A stretch of DNA of 46,073 nt from Nodosilinea sp. LEGE 07298 (lineage in GTDB: Bacteria; Cyanobacteriota; Cyanobacteriia; Phormidesmidales; Phormidesmidaceae), in NCBI RefSeq assembly GCF_015207265.1, contig NZ_JADEXE010000014.1, forward strand, positions 1 through 46,073, given 5' to 3'. The position numbers and the translations under genes were made by a program. The number at the start of each line of letters is the position of its first letter. Position 1 is the stretch's first letter. Under the pieces are notes generated by a model, which was not told the DNA's origin, did no database searches, and worked only from the letters and a program-made list of their open reading frames with translations. Below are positions 44,717 to 46,073 of this stretch, in pieces.

Positions 44717-45982
44717 ATGGTGTCTTTAGGCGGAGATGGGGTGGTGGGCGGTGCCCGCCCTACGGAGTTTGTGGCTTACCTGCAAAGTCCGCAGGCGATT
44801 CGCGATCGCAGCCGCGCCCTTTTTGCTTTGGCCGAGCAGGATCAGCTCCAGCACTTTCGCTACTATCCCGAAGCTTTGCCTGCCGCTGCCGATTATGTCC
44901 TGGCGGTGATGCGGCAGCAGTACCCCAATGGCGATGTGCCGTTTCACTCCCGCTGGCGGCACTTTGAGGTGGGGGGGCGATCGCGCTTAGACTTGATGGA
45001 GCCAGCGCTGTCAACCTTGGATCCGCTGGAGCAGGCGCGGCTGAAGGTAGATTTGGCCATTACCAGCGTGCTGCTAGATGCGGGGGCGGGGAGTCAGTGG
45101 CGGTACGTGGAACCGGAAACGGAGCTGGAGTTTGCCAGATCGGAAGGGTTGGCGATCGCCAGCTTCCACGCCTTTACGTCCGGCCTATTTTCCAGTCAAC
45201 CCAATCAGCCCTGGCAGGCGGATGCGATCGGTCTCACCCGGCTCACCCCAGAACAGCTCGGGCACGCTTTTCAGATCAGTAACGACAATCCTCTATTGGG
45301 CCTTGAAGGACGGGTGGCGCTGCTGCAAAAGCTGGGCCAAGCCCTACAACAGAAGCCTTTATTGTTTGGGACAAATTATCCTAGACCAGGGAATTTAGTG
45401 AATTACTGGTTACAACAGGCTCCTGATCGTCAGCTGTCAGCAGTGACAATTTTGCAAACTATCCTCCAGGGCCTCGGCCCCATCTGGCCAGGGCGAGTGG
45501 AGCTGGCAGGCACCAACCTGGGCGATGTGTGGCCTCATACCCAACTGCCTGAAACCAGCCCCGGCAGCAGCCTAATCCCCTTCCACAAGCTCTCCCAGTG
45601 GCTGACCTACTCGCTGTTGGAACCCCTACAAGACCTGGGCCTCACTATTACCGATCTCGACCAGCTCACTGGTTTGGCCGAATACCGCAACGGCGGCCTG
45701 TTCATAGACTGCGGCGTGCTGAGACTGAAGGATCCGGCGGCCGTTGCGATCGCCCATCCCCCTAGCTCCCCTTTGATTGTTGAATGGCGTGCCCTCACCC
45801 TGTGTTTGTTGGATGACCTCGCGGCAGAGATTCGCCAAAGCTTGGGCATGAATGCCGAAACCCTGCCTCTCGTGAAGATTCTCCAGGGCGGCACCTGGAC
45901 GGCGGGCCGTCAGATCGCCGCCGAGAAACGAGCAGGTGGCGGCCCACCGATTCAGCTGGCTAGCGATGGCACCGTGTTTTAG
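44717..45982 (+). CDS. DUF1688 family protein (URC4/Urg3 type)
   Basis: 421-aa homolog of fungal URC4/urg3, required with URC1 for growth on uracil as nitrogen source; its chemistry is unsettled. Family blocks are FHSRWRHFEVGGRSRLD, LDAGAGSQWRYVEPE, FARSEGLAIASFHAFTSGLFSS, the central RPGNLVNYW and YRNGGLFIDCGVL. ATG 44717 lies 2 bp after the URC1-like stop, so the two are translated from one message and probably coupled. The window ends 91 bp later; the expected third partner, a uracil phosphoribosyltransferase, cannot be seen here. Confidence 0.88.
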   Translation: MVSLGGDGVVGGARPTEFVAYLQSPQAIRDRSRALFALAEQDQLQHFRYYPEALPAAADYVLAVMRQQYPNGDVPFHSRWRHFEVGGRSRLDLMEPALSTLDPLEQARLKVDLAITSVLLDAGAGSQWRYVEPETELEFARSEGLAIASFHAFTSGLFSSQPNQPWQADAIGLTRLTPEQLGHAFQISNDNPLLGLEGRVALLQKLGQALQQKPLLFGTNYPRPGNLVNYWLQQAPDRQLSAVTILQTILQGLGPIWPGRVELAGTNLGDVWPHTQLPETSPGSSLIPFHKLSQWLTYSLLEPLQDLGLTITDLDQLTGLAEYRNGGLFIDCGVLRLKDPAAVAIAHPPSSPLIVEWRALTLCLLDDLAAEIRQSLGMNAETLPLVKILQGGTWTAGRQIAAEKRAGGGPPIQLASDGTVF

Positions 45983-46073
45983 ACCGGTGAGGAGATCAGA
46001 AACTCTGGCAGCATCCAGGAACCTTTGAATACCTAAAAACCGTTGGATTTCCCCTTCCCATTCATCTTTACTC

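Overview
The window reads as chromosomal DNA of a cyanobacterium. Evidence for this is the very frequent octamer GCGATCGC (HIP1), a GC-rich base composition, ndhH, a cyanobacterial-type glutamate-cysteine ligase, a Gly-rich RRM protein, and cyanobacterial families of unknown function (DUF3122, DUF6464, DUF1802). A Leptolyngbya/Nodosilinea-like filamentous lineage would fit, but that is inference. No rRNA, tRNA, CRISPR array, insertion sequence or prophage was recognised. Most of the window is ordinary core genome in short mixed-strand blocks.

Layout. Positions 0.1-5.7 kb (minus): LysM/M23 cell-wall peptidase, trmL, gshA, rnhA. 5.8-8.3 kb (plus): a small unknown protein and dnaX. 8.3-10.7 kb (minus): MIF-like tautomerase, flavin reductase, 1-Cys peroxiredoxin, DUF6464 protein. 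11.0-11.15 kb: a candidate structured RNA ending in an intrinsic terminator. 11.4-13.4 kb (minus): DUF3122 protein and a secreted TPR protein. 13.6-16.3 kb (plus): secreted coiled-coil protein, Na+/solute symporter, small membrane protein. A gene-poor stretch of about 0.8 kb follows, then leuD, an unknown protein with a MazG-like motif and a gvpL/F gene. 20.4-23.8 kb (minus): amt and aspS. 24.0-25.4 kb (plus): HAD phosphatase and DUF1802 protein. 25.5-30.0 kb (minus): TPR protein, AAA-type ATPase, acyltransferase. 30.4-34.7 kb: FHA protein, then dprA, a small membrane protein, an APH/ATPase fusion and rplY. 34.8-37.5 kb: purA divergent from an adenosine-deaminase-like gene. 37.7-46 kb: AraC regulator, ndhH, RRM protein, trxA, glgA, and a tightly coupled pair equivalent to fungal URC1 (GTP-cyclohydrolase-II-like) and URC4 (DUF1688).

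The least ordinary parts are four. The ATPase + TPR pair at 25.5-28.5 kb has an intercistronic palindrome and homogenised 120-bp repeats, and could be a signalling or conflict module. The URC1/URC4 pair points to an alternative uracil-breakdown route in a cyanobacterium. The compact three-way-junction RNA lies near 11.1 kb. A gvpL/F gene sits without gas-vesicle structural genes, next to a protein that appears to carry a degenerate MazG signature. A small family of palindromic intergenic repeats (17.7, 37.5, 43.2 kb) is also present.
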